From the NCBI RefSeq assembly GCF_026341815.1, contig NZ_JAPENX010000001.1, positions 2,418,001-2,482,000 on the forward strand: a DNA stretch of 64,000 nt, read 5' to 3'. Of this stretch, positions 1 to 9,088 are shown piece by piece (positions within the stretch are counted from its first letter, which is position 1; every line of letters starts with the position of its first letter). Source of the DNA: Streptomyces sp. NBC_00572 (GTDB lineage Bacteria > Actinomycetota > Actinomycetes > Streptomycetales > Streptomycetaceae). A model generated the notes under the pieces. The model saw only the letters and a program-made list of their open reading frames with translations. It was not told the origin of the DNA and made no database searches. Both the position numbers and the translations under genes were made by a program.

Positions 1-1620
1 GTCTCCGTCTTCGTCGTCGCCTCCACCTTCGCGTTCGCCGTGGCACTGCGCCGCCGTGAGTTCGGGCTGCTCAGGACCGCCGGAGCCACCCCCGGCCAGA
101 TCCGGCGGCTCCTCCTCGCCGAGGCCACGGCGCTCGGCGTGCTCGCCTCCGCCGCCGGGTGCGCGCTCGGCGCCCTCGGCGCGCCCCTGCTCGCCAGGAC
201 CCTGGTCGACGGCGGTCTGGCGCCGGAGTGGTTCACGGTCGGCGGGCCGGCCTGGCCCTTCCACGCCGCCTTCTGGACGGGGGTGACCGTCGCCCTCGCG
301 GGGGCCGTGGCCGCCTCCCGGCGGGCCGGGAAGGTCGGCCCGACGGCCGCGCTCCGCGAGGCGGACGTCGACACCGACACCCTGCCCCTCGGCCGGGCCG
401 TCCTCGGTACGGGACTGCTCCTGGCCGGCCTCGGGCTGCTCGCCTGGACCTACGCCACGGACCCGTCCGCGCTGCTCAAGCGGAAGACGTACACGACCCT
501 CCCGATGCTCCTGATCACCGGAATCGCCCTGCTCTCCCCGCTCCTCGTCCGGCCGGTCGCCCGGCTGCTGCGGCTGAGGGGGGCGGTGGGGACGCTGGTA
601 CGGGAGAACAGCGCGGCCTCGGTACGCCGTACCGCCGCCGTCGCGGCCCCCGTCCTCGTGACCGTGGCGCTCGCCGGGACGCTCTTCGGCTCGGCGACGA
701 GCGTCACGCGCGCGAAGGGCGTCGAAGCGCGCGAGCAGACGTCCGCGCAGTACGTCGTGCGGGGCACGGAGCTGAAGCCGGTGCCGGCGCCCGCCGGGGC
801 GGTCGTCTCCCCCACCGGGCCGACCTCCGTCTTCGTACGGGACGGGGACGCGGCCGTCGTGAAGTACGGGGCGCGGGCGGTCACCGACCCAGCGGCCTTC
901 GCCGAGCTCGCCCGGCTGCCCGTGGTCGCCGGCGACCTGCGGGACCTCGACGACCGGTCGATCGTCGTGAACGAGGAGTTCGAGCGACGCCGGGTGGGCG
1001 AGAGCGTCGAGGTCTGGCGGGCGGACGGGACCGGTCCGGTACGGCTCCGGATCGCGGCCGTCCTCGCCCTCGGGACCGGCGACAACGGTCCGTACGTCAC
1101 CCGGGCGAACGCCCCCGGCTCCGCCCCCGACCGGATCGACGCACACGGCGGCGGCACGGCCACGGTGCGGGCCCTGGAGGCGAGCGGCGGCACCGTCGCG
1201 ACCGCCGACGCGTGGGCCGAGGCCGAGCGCCCGTCGAACGGCAGCCCGCAGGCCCGGCTCGGCATGGCCCTGGTCCTCGGCATCGCCCTCGTCTACACGG
1301 TGATCGGCCTCGCCAACACCCTGCTCATGGCGACCTCCGTCCGCGGCGGAGAGCTGGCCTCGCTGCGGCTCGCCGGGGCCACCCGGGCCCAGATCCTGCG
1401 GGTGGTGACGGGCGAGGCGACCCTGGCCGTCGCGATCGGCACCCTGCTCGGCCTCGCGGTGACCGCCTTGGTCCTGGGCGCCCTGGGAGCAGGTCTCGCG
1501 GCCCTCTCGGCCCCGGTGGCCCTGGCCCTCCCGTGGACCACGGTCGGCGCGGCGGCGGGCGCGTGCGCAGCGGCCGCGATCGCCGCATCGGCCCTCCCCG
1601 CGTGGCGCCTGACGCGCTGA
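1..1620 (+). CDS. FtsX-like ABC transporter permease, 5'-truncated by window edge
   Basis: This is the C-terminal part of a large MacB/FtsX-type permease that forms the membrane half of an ABC exporter. The frame is open to base 1, reading VSVFVVASTFAFAVALRRRE, so the gene starts outside the window. The visible part has the 'RRREFGLLRTAGATPGQIRRLLLAEA' type cytoplasmic loop, two hydrophobic segments, an extracellular stretch of roughly 200 residues, and a second FtsX domain at about residues 420-525 with the paired motif ELASLRLAGATRAQILR. The duplicated loop is typical of ten-helix FtsX permeases. Its ATPase is not visible and probably lies upstream. A strong hairpin at 1637-1681 closes the gene. 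Confidence 0.9.
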   Translation, partial: VSVFVVASTFAFAVALRRREFGLLRTAGATPGQIRRLLLAEATALGVLASAAGCALGALGAPLLARTLVDGGLAPEWFTVGGPAWPFHAAFWTGVTVALAGAVAASRRAGKVGPTAALREADVDTDTLPLGRAVLGTGLLLAGLGLLAWTYATDPSALLKRKTYTTLPMLLITGIALLSPLLVRPVARLLRLRGAVGTLVRENSAASVRRTAAVAAPVLVTVALAGTLFGSATSVTRAKGVEAREQTSAQYVVRGTELKPVPAPAGAVVSPTGPTSVFVRDGDAAVVKYGARAVTDPAAFAELARLPVVAGDLRDLDDRSIVVNEEFERRRVGESVEVWRADGTGPVRLRIAAVLALGTGDNGPYVTRANAPGSAPDRIDAHGGGTATVRALEASGGTVATADAWAEAERPSNGSPQARLGMALVLGIALVYTVIGLANTLLMATSVRGGELASLRLAGATRAQILRVVTGEATLAVAIGTLLGLAVTALVLGALGAGLAALSAPVALALPWTTVGAAAGACAAAAIAASALPAWRLTR

Positions 1621-1636
1621 GCGGCGATGGTGGGAC

Positions 1637-1681
1637 GGACGGGGCGGTGACCGGGGTCGGAGCCGGGTCACCGCCCCGTCC
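1637..1681. terminator. Bidirectional hairpin terminator between convergent genes
   Basis: Two perfectly complementary 16-base arms (1637-1652 and 1666-1681) flank a 13-base loop. The hairpin lies just after the FtsX permease stop and before the stop of the convergent acetyltransferase. It has no T tract, as is common for Streptomyces terminators. Confidence 0.8.
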
Positions 1682-1733
1682 ACCCGCGCGCGTGGAACCC
1701 TAGCGAGAGGCGGAACGTTTCGGCGCCGTCGGC

Positions 1734-2312
1734 TCAGGCCCCGGACTGCGCCGCCTTCGCCGCCTTCGCCGCCCGCCACTCCGGGGCCAGGACCGACCAG
1801 ACCTCTTCGTCGTGGCGCCTGCCCCGGTACGGGTAACTCTCCCGCAGGACGCCGTCCTTGCTCATGCCCAGGCGACGCGCCACCGCGATGCTGGGCTCGT
1901 TGTCCGAGGAGACCACCCACTCCACCCGGTGGATGCCGCGCACCTCGATCGCCCAGTCGACGAGCGTCCGCGCCGCCCGGGTCACCAGGCCCTTGCCGGC
2001 GCCCGCCGGCTCCAGCCAGCAGCCCGCCTCGGCCGTTCCGCCCCCGGTGTCCAGCTTCCGGAGGATCACCGCGCCCACGAGGGTGCCGTCGGACCAGATG
2101 CCGTGGATGCGCCCCGTGTCGGCGGCCGCCTTCTCCGCGTACGCCCGCAGGAAGGCCCGGCTGGACTCCAGGTCGGTGACGACGTCGGGGAGGCCGTTGC
2201 GCGCGCCGATGAACTCGCGTCCCCGGTCCATGTGCGCCAGGAACTCGTCGGCCTGCCACGGTTCGAGCGGGCGCAGCTCCGCGCCGTCGTCACCCAGGGA
2301 TATCGCGTACAT
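1734..2312 (-). CDS. GNAT family N-acetyltransferase (RimJ/RimL type)
   Basis: A 192-residue acetyltransferase of the RimJ/RimL-like GNAT group, which transfers acetyl from acetyl-CoA to an amine. The substrate cannot be inferred. The acetyl-CoA pyrophosphate loop is visible as AGAGKGLVTRA near residue 110. The usual EWVVSSDNEPSIAVARRLGM segment follows, then the C-terminal YRGRRHDEEVWS typical of RimJ-like proteins. Two in-frame ATGs sit 6 bases apart. I chose the second (2312) because GGAAGG is then 8 bases upstream, against 2 bases for the first (2318). It lies downstream of an oxidoreductase on the same strand, separated by about 77 bases. Confidence 0.88.
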   Translation of the reverse strand: MYAISLGDDGAELRPLEPWQADEFLAHMDRGREFIGARNGLPDVVTDLESSRAFLRAYAEKAAADTGRIHGIWSDGTLVGAVILRKLDTGGGTAEAGCWLEPAGAGKGLVTRAARTLVDWAIEVRGIHRVEWVVSSDNEPSIAVARRLGMSKDGVLRESYPYRGRRHDEEVWSVLAPEWRAAKAAKAAQSGA

Positions 2313-2389
2313 CGTCATCGCCTTCCAGGTCGGGGCCCGCACTCGCGGCGGAGGGATCTTCCCACCCCGCCTCCACCGCGCACCGGGAC

Positions 2390-3316
2390 TTACGGAACCA
2401 GGACCAACTTCCCCCGCACATGGCCCGACTCGCTCAGTTCCTGGGCCCGCGCCGCCTCCTTCAGGGGGAGCGTGTCGGCCAGTCGGACGGCGAGGGTGCC
2501 CTCCACCGCCGCGCGCGCGTGGGCCGTGAGACCGGCCCGTACGGAGTCGGGGTCGCCGGTGACCCCCGAGAACACGATCCCGTGCCGCTCCGCGTCCACG
2601 TCCGCGATCGTCACGATCCGCTCCTTCGCCGCGTCCGCCCCGCCCAGGAGCTCGATCGCGACGGGCAGCACACCGTGCCCGGCCGCGTCGAAGACCGCGT
2701 CGACGCCGTCGGGAGCGGCGGCCCGCACCCGGTCGGCCAGACCCTCCCCGTACGCCACCGGGATCGCGCCGAGTTCCCGCAGGTACGCGTGGTTGGACTC
2801 GGACGCGCTGCCGATCACCGTGACCCCGGCGGCGACCGCGAGCTGGACACCCACCGAGCCGACGACACCCGCCGCACCGTGCAGGAACAGCGTCTCGCCC
2901 TCCCGTACGCCGATCAGGTCGAGCACGCGCTGCGCCGTCTCCCCGGCCACCGGGAGGCTCGCGGCGGCCTCCCAGGAGAGCCCGGCCGGCTTGGGCGCGA
3001 CGGTCCCGGCGATCGCGTACTCGGCGTAGGCGCCGGTCTTCGTCCAGCCGAGCACCTCGTCGCCGACCGTCAGACCGGTGACGCCCTCGCCGAGCTTGTC
3101 GACGGTTCCGGCGAACTCCAGGCCGGGGACGGCCGGGAAGGTCGTCGGGTAGAACTCCTCGACCCACCCGTAACGCCGCTTCCAGTCCACCGGGTTGAGC
3201 CCGACGGCCGCCACCTTGACGCGGACCTCACCGGGACCCGGCTCCGGTACGGCGACACCGGTCGCGTGGCGCAGCACCTCGGGGCCGCCGAACTCCTCGT
3301 ACACGATCGCTTCCAT
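2390..3316 (-). CDS. NADP-dependent quinone oxidoreductase-like protein (zinc-independent MDR family)
   Basis: A 308-residue medium-chain dehydrogenase/reductase of the quinone oxidoreductase branch, which reduces quinones or enones with NADPH. The N-terminal GroES-like part carries GEVRVKVAAVGLNPVDWKRR. The Rossmann domain starts near residue 135 with HGAAGVVGSVGVQLA. No structural or catalytic zinc-binding cysteines are seen. The start ATG at 3316 has GGAGG five bases upstream. It is divergent from the ATPase-LuxR regulator at 3469 across 152 bases, so the regulator might control it, but there is no direct evidence. Confidence 0.88.
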   Translation of the reverse strand: MEAIVYEEFGGPEVLRHATGVAVPEPGPGEVRVKVAAVGLNPVDWKRRYGWVEEFYPTTFPAVPGLEFAGTVDKLGEGVTGLTVGDEVLGWTKTGAYAEYAIAGTVAPKPAGLSWEAAASLPVAGETAQRVLDLIGVREGETLFLHGAAGVVGSVGVQLAVAAGVTVIGSASESNHAYLRELGAIPVAYGEGLADRVRAAAPDGVDAVFDAAGHGVLPVAIELLGGADAAKERIVTIADVDAERHGIVFSGVTGDPDSVRAGLTAHARAAVEGTLAVRLADTLPLKEAARAQELSESGHVRGKLVLVP

Positions 3317-3468
3317 CTCAGCCTCCGCAGCTGCCCGTTCACGTTTTCCGCTCTTCGACGTGATCAAGACTGCGCCCACGACCCCCCGCTCCCCGCCCTC
3401 CCAACGGCCAGTCCCACCTGGCCGAAATACCGGCCGCTCCCCGCCCCTCCCCGCGTACGCTCGCTCGC

Positions 3469-4713
3469 ATGGACGCGACCACGCTGACCACCGCGTACGA
3501 GATCATCCGGCAGCCGCTCGGGGAGATCCTCCCCAAGGTCTCGGCCGCCCTCGCCCCGCTCGTCCCGCACGTGGACGCGGCCGAACTCTCCACCCACTGC
3601 GCCCACTCCCCCTTCAAGGCGCTCGGCGGTACGGAGCTGCTCACCGCCTCCGAACTCGCGCCGCTGCTCGCGGCCGGCGTGCCCGGGAGCCCCTGGCAGG
3701 GCACCGCGACGCTCGGCGGCCGGGAGCGTGAGGTCGTGGCCGTCACGAGCCACGCGACCCGGCGCGGGGCGGTCCTCGTGCTGGTCCGGGAGGACGGCGC
3801 CGCCCCGGCGGGCGAGGCCGAACTCGCCGTGGCGCAGGCCCTGTGGGACCTGGTGACCGGCCACTTCGACCGTTTCGCGTCGGAGGCCCTGCCGGGTGCC
3901 CTCGCCCGTTCGCGGTCGGCGGCCGACACCCGGGCCCGGGTGATCGCGGAACTGACCGCCACGCACTCGGCGGCCCTCGCCGGGGTCCTCGGGGTGCTGC
4001 GCAGCCGCGCCCTGGACGACACGACGGCCCGGACGACCGCGACCGACCTCGCCGCGTCGGCGCTGATCGAGATGCGGGCGGAACAGCGGCGGGACCGGGC
4101 GCTCGCGGAGGAGCCGGTCCAGGACGCCTTCGAACGGCTCGCCGCCGAACTCCGGCCGATGCTGCGGCACAGCCAGGTCAGGCTCGACCTGGGGGCACCG
4201 GACTCGGACCGCTCGCTCGCGGCGGACGTGGCGCACAGCGCGCGGGCCATCGTCCGGTCCCTGCTCCTGATCGTGCTCGAACAGGACTCGGTGGACCGGA
4301 TCCACGTCGGCTGGCAGCTGACCGAGCACGAGCTGCGGGCCTCCGTACGGGACGACGGAGCGGGCGCGCTCGCCCCCTGCGACCTGGGCGCGGGTACGAT
4401 CAAGGACCGGCTCGACGTGCTCGGCGGGCGGCTCGACATGGACCCGGTCCCGGGCTGGGGCACGACGATCACGGCGGTGATCCCACTGGCGGCGCCGGCC
4501 GCACCGGTCGAGGCGGCGCACCCGCTGACCGGCCTCGGCGAGCGGGAGGTGGAGGTCCTGCGGCACCTGGCCCTCGGGCACCGCAACCGGCGGATCGCCG
4601 AGGAACTGCACATCAGCGAGTCGACGGTGAAGTTCCACGTCGCCAACATCCTGAACAAGCTGGGCGTCGACTCCCGGGGCGAGGCGGCGGCGCTGTTCCA
4701 CGCAGCGGCGTAA
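3469..4713 (+). CDS. Histidine kinase-like ATPase fused to LuxR HTH: putative one-protein sensor-regulator
   Basis: A 414-residue regulator. Residues 1-140 resemble a small ligand-sensing domain but I cannot assign a family. A helical region at about 150-235 sits where a DHp domain would be but has no phospho-acceptor histidine motif. Residues 240-345 look like a HATPase_c domain, with DDGAGAL as a G box, GTIKDRLDVLGGRLDM, and GWGTTITAVIP. Residues 350-410 are a clear LuxR/FixJ DNA-binding domain (REVEVLRHLALGHRNRRIAEEL, STVKFHVANILNKLGV). No receiver domain is present, so output is probably not by phosphotransfer. The frame is closed at both ends, so the fusion is genuine. The target is unknown; the divergent oxidoreductase is the nearest candidate. 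Confidence 0.85.
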   Translation: MDATTLTTAYEIIRQPLGEILPKVSAALAPLVPHVDAAELSTHCAHSPFKALGGTELLTASELAPLLAAGVPGSPWQGTATLGGREREVVAVTSHATRRGAVLVLVREDGAAPAGEAELAVAQALWDLVTGHFDRFASEALPGALARSRSAADTRARVIAELTATHSAALAGVLGVLRSRALDDTTARTTATDLAASALIEMRAEQRRDRALAEEPVQDAFERLAAELRPMLRHSQVRLDLGAPDSDRSLAADVAHSARAIVRSLLLIVLEQDSVDRIHVGWQLTEHELRASVRDDGAGALAPCDLGAGTIKDRLDVLGGRLDMDPVPGWGTTITAVIPLAAPAAPVEAAHPLTGLGEREVEVLRHLALGHRNRRIAEELHISESTVKFHVANILNKLGVDSRGEAAALFHAAA

Positions 4714-4815
4714 CGCCTGCGGCGCGAAGGCCCACATCGGCGGCGGGGAGGCGTGGGCGGAGCGCACCGCCCCGCTTGACCGGCGCTGTCAGTGCCGGGT
4801 GCCAGACTCGCACCC

Positions 4816-6507
4816 ATGACCGAGAGGTGGGCACTGGCGGCCGAGGCGGAGGGGGACGGAGCACTGCTCGTCCCCCTCGGCCCGGACGGGCTGCCCACCG
4901 GGGACGTGCGGCGCGAACCCGACCTCGTGGAGGCCGTACGGGCCAGGCCCGAGGTGGCCCGCTGGGTGTGGCGGTCGACGGCCGAGGTGTACCCCCGACT
5001 GCTCACCGGCGGAGTGCGGGTCGAGCGGTGCTACGACATCGAGGACGCCGAGCAGCTGCTCCTCGGCCACGAGGGGCGGCTCGGCGAGCCCCGCTCGGCG
5101 GCCGCGGCCTGGGCGCGGCTGCGGAACTCCCCCGTACCGCCCGATCCGCCGCAGCGCAACGCCGAGCCCGGCTCACAGGACTCGCTCTTCGAGCCGCGCC
5201 CGGTGGTCTCCGTACCCTTCGACGGGATGCTCGCGGTCTACGCGGAGCAGCTGCGCCGCCACGACCGGGCGGAGCATCCGGGCCGCATGCGGCTGCTCAC
5301 GGCCGCCGAGTCGGCGGGGATGCTGGTGGCCGCCGAGATGCACCGGGCGGGGCTGCCGTGGCGGGCGGACGTGCACCGGGAGCTGCTGAACGAACTGCTC
5401 GGCGAGCGGTACGCGGGCGGGGGCGAGCCGCGCCGCCTGGCCGAGCTCGCGGACGAGGTGTCCACGGCCTTCGGCCGCCGGGTCCGGCCGGATCTGCCCG
5501 CCGACGTGGTGAAGGCCTTCGCGCAGGCCGGGGTACGGGTGAAGTCGACCCGCCGCTGGGAGCTGGAGGAGCTCGACCATCCGGCGGTGAAGCCGCTGAT
5601 CGCGTACAAGAAGCTGTACCGGATCTGGACGGCGCACGGCTGGTCGTGGCTGCAGGACTGGGTGCGGGACGGCCGTTTCCGGCCGGAGTACCTGCCCGGG
5701 GGCACGGTCAGCGGGCGCTGGACGACCAACGGCGGCGGGGCCCTGCAGATCCCGAAGGTGATCCGGCGGGCGGTGGTCGCGGACCCCGGCTGGCGGCTGG
5801 TGGTGGCCGACGCCGACCAGATGGAGCCGCGCGTGCTCGCCGCGATCTCCCGGGACCCGGGACTGATGGAGGTCGCGGGCCACCCCGACGACCTGTACAC
5901 CCGGCTCTCGGACCGGGCCTTCTCCGGCGACCGCGACCACGCCAAGATCGCGCTCCTGGGCGCGATCTACGGGCAGACCAGCGGCGACGGCCTCAAGAAC
6001 CTGGCGGCGCTGCGACGCCGCTTCCCGCACGCGGTGGCCTATGTCGACGAGGCGGCGAAGGCCGGCGAGGAGGGCCGGCTCGTACGGACCTGGCTGGGCA
6101 GGACCAGCCCGCGCGCGGTGGGTGCGGGCGAGGACGAGGAGGCCGGGCTGCCACAGGAGGGCGGTGAACCGGCGGCGGAGGAGGCGGAGTTCACCCCCGG
6201 GTACGCCTCGGGGAACGCACGGGCGCGGGGCCGCTTCACCCGTAACTTCGTGGTGCAGGGCAGCGCTGCCGACTGGGCGTTGCTGATGCTGGCGGCGCTG
6301 CGCCGGGCCCTGACGGGGATGCGGGCGGAGCTGGTCTTCTTCCAGCACGACGAGGTGATCGTGCACTGCCCGGCGGAGGAGGCGGAGGCGGTCACGGCGG
6401 CGATCCGGGCGGCGGGGGACGAGGCGGGACGGATCGCGTTCGGAGAGACGCCGGTACGGTTCCCGTTCACGGTCGCCACGGTCGAGCGGTACGCGGACGC
6501 CAAGTAG
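4816..6507 (+). CDS. Family A DNA polymerase-like protein ('bifunctional 3'-5' exonuclease/DNA polymerase')
   Basis: A 563-residue paralogue of the Klenow half of DNA polymerase I, found as a second copy in actinomycetes. Polymerase motif A appears as VVADADQMEPRVLAAISRDP near residue 335. Motif B appears as HAKIALLGAIYGQTSGDGLK and motif C as FFQHDEVIVHCP with the catalytic His-Asp-Glu. The N-terminal third occupies the position of the 3'-5' exonuclease but shows none of the DEDD motifs clearly. No 5' nuclease domain is present. An acidic, variable insert lies at about residues 435-455. The ATG at 4816 (MTERW) is preferred over an upstream in-frame ATG at 4792, which gives a non-homologous leader. 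The biochemical role is inferred only. Confidence 0.87.
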   Translation: MTERWALAAEAEGDGALLVPLGPDGLPTGDVRREPDLVEAVRARPEVARWVWRSTAEVYPRLLTGGVRVERCYDIEDAEQLLLGHEGRLGEPRSAAAAWARLRNSPVPPDPPQRNAEPGSQDSLFEPRPVVSVPFDGMLAVYAEQLRRHDRAEHPGRMRLLTAAESAGMLVAAEMHRAGLPWRADVHRELLNELLGERYAGGGEPRRLAELADEVSTAFGRRVRPDLPADVVKAFAQAGVRVKSTRRWELEELDHPAVKPLIAYKKLYRIWTAHGWSWLQDWVRDGRFRPEYLPGGTVSGRWTTNGGGALQIPKVIRRAVVADPGWRLVVADADQMEPRVLAAISRDPGLMEVAGHPDDLYTRLSDRAFSGDRDHAKIALLGAIYGQTSGDGLKNLAALRRRFPHAVAYVDEAAKAGEEGRLVRTWLGRTSPRAVGAGEDEEAGLPQEGGEPAAEEAEFTPGYASGNARARGRFTRNFVVQGSAADWALLMLAALRRALTGMRAELVFFQHDEVIVHCPAEEAEAVTAAIRAAGDEAGRIAFGETPVRFPFTVATVERYADAK

Positions 6508-6519
6508 CCACAGGGGAAA

Positions 6520-6557
6520 GGGTGATGGGCCCGCACCCCAATGCGGGCCCATCACCC
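6520..6557. terminator. Perfect 16-bp hairpin terminator
   Basis: Arms 6520-6535 and 6542-6557 are perfectly complementary with a 6-base loop. The hairpin sits 12 bases after the Pol-like gene and also faces the end of the convergent membrane-protein gene. Confidence 0.85.
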
Positions 6558-6570
6558 CGAGAACTTCCTC

Positions 6571-6640
6571 GGCACTGCTTCGGCGCTTCTTGGGCGCTGC
6601 TTCGGCACTGCTTCGCTTCGGTGCTCTTCGGTGCTACTTC
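6571..6640. repeat. 11-bp tandem repeats spanning a stop codon
   Basis: Units related to GGCACTGCTTC run head to tail: 6571-6581, 6582-6592, 6593-6603, 6604-6614, a 5-bp partial unit, 6620-6629 and 6630-6640. The first and fourth are identical. The last unit contains the stop codon (CTA on this strand, 6634-6636) of the leftward membrane-protein gene, so the array reads as repeated copies of that gene's end. Confidence 0.8.
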
Positions 6641-7929
6641 ATGGGCAGCTTCTGCCACTTCGGGCTCAGCGCGATCGCCTTCAGCTGCTTCATCGTCAGC
6701 GCGGGCTCGGCGCGGGTGGCCGCCTCGTGCTGGGTGCCGGCGTTGAAGGCGGACACGACGACCCGGAAGCCCTCCGGCGTGATGGTGTCGGCGGACCACC
6801 AGACGACGCCCTCGCCGCCCTTCTCACCCGCCTGCTGGATGAGCTTGACCTTGCGGCCGTCGGGGAGCGTGGTGACGTCCCCGCTGCCGAAGAGGGTGCC
6901 GGCCACGTCCGCCATGTTCGGCTGGATGTTGACCTCGACGAGGCTCTTCCCCTTGCCGTCGTCGACGACCACGTAGGCGTACCCGGACTGCCCGCCCTTG
7001 TTGACGACCGCGAGGCCCTTGGGCACGAGCGAGCGCAGGGTGTTCATCGAGTCGGTGGCGCTCGGCTCGGCCGGCAGCCGGGGTTCGCCCTGGCCGCCCT
7101 CGCCGCCCGACATGTCCACGTTCTGGGGCAGCTTCTTGATCAGCGGACGCCAGTCGTCGGTCGTGACGAGGGCCTTGAGCTGCGCGGGGGTGAAGGGCGG
7201 GTTCTCGCGGCTGACGGGGGCGCCCTTCTCGGCGGCGGCGTTGTACTCGCTCACGTCGATCAGGAAGCCGTCCTTGGTGAGCAGGACCGCCCGCCACTGC
7301 TTGGTCTCCTCACGCCTGTCGGGGTACTCGTACCCCTGGAGGATCATGAGCCGGGAGCCGTTCGACAGGTTCTGCATGGTGCAGTTGTCGTAGGGGACGG
7401 CGACCTTGTCGGGGCAGGCCACCTGGTCCTCACCCGCCTCGCCGGTGCCCGTGCGGAAGAGGCCTACGGTGACGCCGGCCTTGCCGTTCCCGTCGTCGAA
7501 GACGCCGCTGACGGCCTGGCCCCTTCCGTCGAGGTTTTCGAACTCCCAGGAGCCCGCGGGGGTGTTGTTCTTGAGGACGGCGGCGATGTCCTTGACCGGG
7601 ATGCTCGCTTCCCCCGGCCGCTGCTTCCCGGGGACGGGATCGATGGTGGGGCGGGGCTTCGGGGGCGCCGCCACGGAGGTGGTGGTCGTGTCCCCGCTCG
7701 GCGACAGCAGCGAGCCGCCGTACACGCCGCCGATGCCGACGGCTGCGAGTGCGAGAACACCGCCGGTCATCGCGAGGCGGCGGCGGACCAGGCGGCGCTT
7801 GCCGCGCTGGAGCCCGCCCTCGACCAGCTCGCGCCGGTCGTCGGCGGCGAAGCCGTCGCCGGTGCGACGCAGGACCGCGCCGAGCTCCTCCTCGAATCCC
7901 TCGTGCTGGGGACCTTCGTTCTGGGGCAT
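6634..7929 (-). CDS. Membrane-anchored hypothetical protein, probable partner of the adjacent sigma factor
   Basis: A 431-residue type II membrane protein. About 50 charged cytoplasmic residues (EELGAVLRRTGDGF, RRRL) precede one transmembrane helix (MTGGVLALAAVGIGGVYGG) and a roughly 350-residue extracytoplasmic region containing two repeated lobes. Each lobe ends with a similar 'FTPAQLKALVTTDDWRPLI' or 'LTMKQLKAIALSPKWQKL' segment. This layout, directly downstream of a SigE-family sigma gene on the same strand, is typical of Streptomyces sigma/anti-sigma-like pairs. No zinc-binding anti-sigma motif is present, so the regulatory role is inferred from position. Its 3' end merges into the 11-bp repeat array. 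Confidence 0.85.
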   Translation of the reverse strand: MPQNEGPQHEGFEEELGAVLRRTGDGFAADDRRELVEGGLQRGKRRLVRRRLAMTGGVLALAAVGIGGVYGGSLLSPSGDTTTTSVAAPPKPRPTIDPVPGKQRPGEASIPVKDIAAVLKNNTPAGSWEFENLDGRGQAVSGVFDDGNGKAGVTVGLFRTGTGEAGEDQVACPDKVAVPYDNCTMQNLSNGSRLMILQGYEYPDRREETKQWRAVLLTKDGFLIDVSEYNAAAEKGAPVSRENPPFTPAQLKALVTTDDWRPLIKKLPQNVDMSGGEGGQGEPRLPAEPSATDSMNTLRSLVPKGLAVVNKGGQSGYAYVVVDDGKGKSLVEVNIQPNMADVAGTLFGSGDVTTLPDGRKVKLIQQAGEKGGEGVVWWSADTITPEGFRVVVSAFNAGTQHEAATRAEPALTMKQLKAIALSPKWQKLPMK

Positions 7930-8026
7930 GTCGAATTCACCGTCTCCGGTCGATAAGGGGGCAGAAGTCGCTGGGGGTGCAGAAGTGGACGCGCGGACGC
8001 GCGGAAAACGGGAAGGGACGCGGGGG

Positions 8027-8536
8027 TCAGCGGGTGGCGAACTCTGCGATGCTTCCGCCGAGTCGTTCGCGCAGCTTCGCCAGCGCCCGTACGGAGCGGG
8101 TGCGTACCGCCGCGGAGCTGACGTGCAGGGCGTCGGCGGTCTCCTCGATGCTGCGGTCCTCCCAGTACCGCAGCACCACGACCGCCCGGTCCTTGGGCGC
8201 GAGCCCGGCCAGCGCGTCGAGCAGCGCGATCCGGAGCGCGGGATCCTCGCCGGTGTCGGGGGCGCGGTCGGGAAGCTCGCCGAGGGGGCGCTCGGTGGCC
8301 GAGCGGCGCCTCTGGTGACTGAGGAAGGTGCGGACGAGCACGGTCTGGGCGTACGCGGCGGGGTTCCCGATCCGGGCCATACGGCCCCACAGGGCGTACA
8401 TCCGGCCGAGTGTCTCCTGGGTGAGGTCCTCGGCGAGATGAGTGTCCCCACTGGTCAGCAAGCATGCCGAGCGGAAAAGATGACCCGAGCGTGCGGCGGC
8501 GAACTCCAGGAACTCGTCCGCGCGGGACTTTCTCAT
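8027..8536 (-). CDS. SigE-family ECF RNA polymerase sigma factor
   Basis: A 169-residue ECF sigma factor of the actinobacterial 'SigE family' (SigE-like, with short region 2 and region 4 only). Region 2 includes LTSGDTHLAEDLTQETLGRMY and the following Trp-containing segment. Region 4 includes LAPKDRAVVVLRYWEDRSIEETADALHV and an HTH ending SVRALAKLRERL. The ATG at 8536 is preceded by a strong GGGGGAGGAGGGG. The membrane protein starting at 7929 lies 97 bases downstream on the same strand and may report envelope signals to it. The divergent DUF6479 gene starts 141 bases away. Confidence 0.93.
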   Translation of the reverse strand: MRKSRADEFLEFAAARSGHLFRSACLLTSGDTHLAEDLTQETLGRMYALWGRMARIGNPAAYAQTVLVRTFLSHQRRRSATERPLGELPDRAPDTGEDPALRIALLDALAGLAPKDRAVVVLRYWEDRSIEETADALHVSSAAVRTRSVRALAKLRERLGGSIAEFATR

Positions 8537-8677
8537 GCCCCTCCTCCCCCTCGCAGTGACGTGGTGTGGTCGCCGTACACCTCATTGACGCGACGGGGGC
8601 GGGGAAATGTTTCAGGGAATCTTCAGGCGTCTTCGCCGGGCGCGTCCAAAAGGGCGAAAAAGGGGTAATCCTGGAGT

Positions 8678-9058
8678 ATGAACAGTCTCAGCGCAGCCCA
8701 GACCATGGCCGCGGGAGTCTGGCAGTCAGGCCTCGGACAGCTCCTCGGCGGACTCGTCATCGTCGCCGTGCTGATCGCGGCGGTCTGGCTGGGCTTCCGG
8801 GTCCGCGACCGCGAGTCCAACCCGCCGAAGCCGGACGAGCAGCCCCATCGACCGGAGGACGGCAGCCTGCCGGGCGAGACGTCCGGGTACCGCAGGCCTG
8901 CCGAGATGCCGCAGACGGACGGCGAGCACCGGCTCATGCCCTACCAGCTCAAGGACGGCTCGGAGGCGTCGCCCGACCCGCCGACCGAGGAGAAGCGCAA
9001 GTGGGGCGGGATCTCCAGCGGCGGCTTCGGCAGCGGAGGCACGGGACACGGCGACTGA
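8678..9058 (+). CDS. Small single-pass membrane protein, DUF6479-like
   Basis: A 126-residue protein with one transmembrane helix (LLGGLVIVAVLIAAVWLGF, about residues 22-41), then a basic stop-transfer stretch (RVRDRESNPPKP) and a hydrophilic cytoplasmic tail. The tail contains HRLMPYQLKDG, which resembles the conserved end of the Streptomyces DUF6479 family. The tail ends in a Gly/Ser-rich stretch (GGISSGGFGSGGTGHGD). Function unknown. It lies 30 bases upstream of the ECF41-like gene and probably shares its transcript. Confidence 0.75.
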   Translation: MNSLSAAQTMAAGVWQSGLGQLLGGLVIVAVLIAAVWLGFRVRDRESNPPKPDEQPHRPEDGSLPGETSGYRRPAEMPQTDGEHRLMPYQLKDGSEASPDPPTEEKRKWGGISSGGFGSGGTGHGD

Positions 9059-9088
9059 ACCCTTCCTGCCCGACGGAGGCCACGCCCC

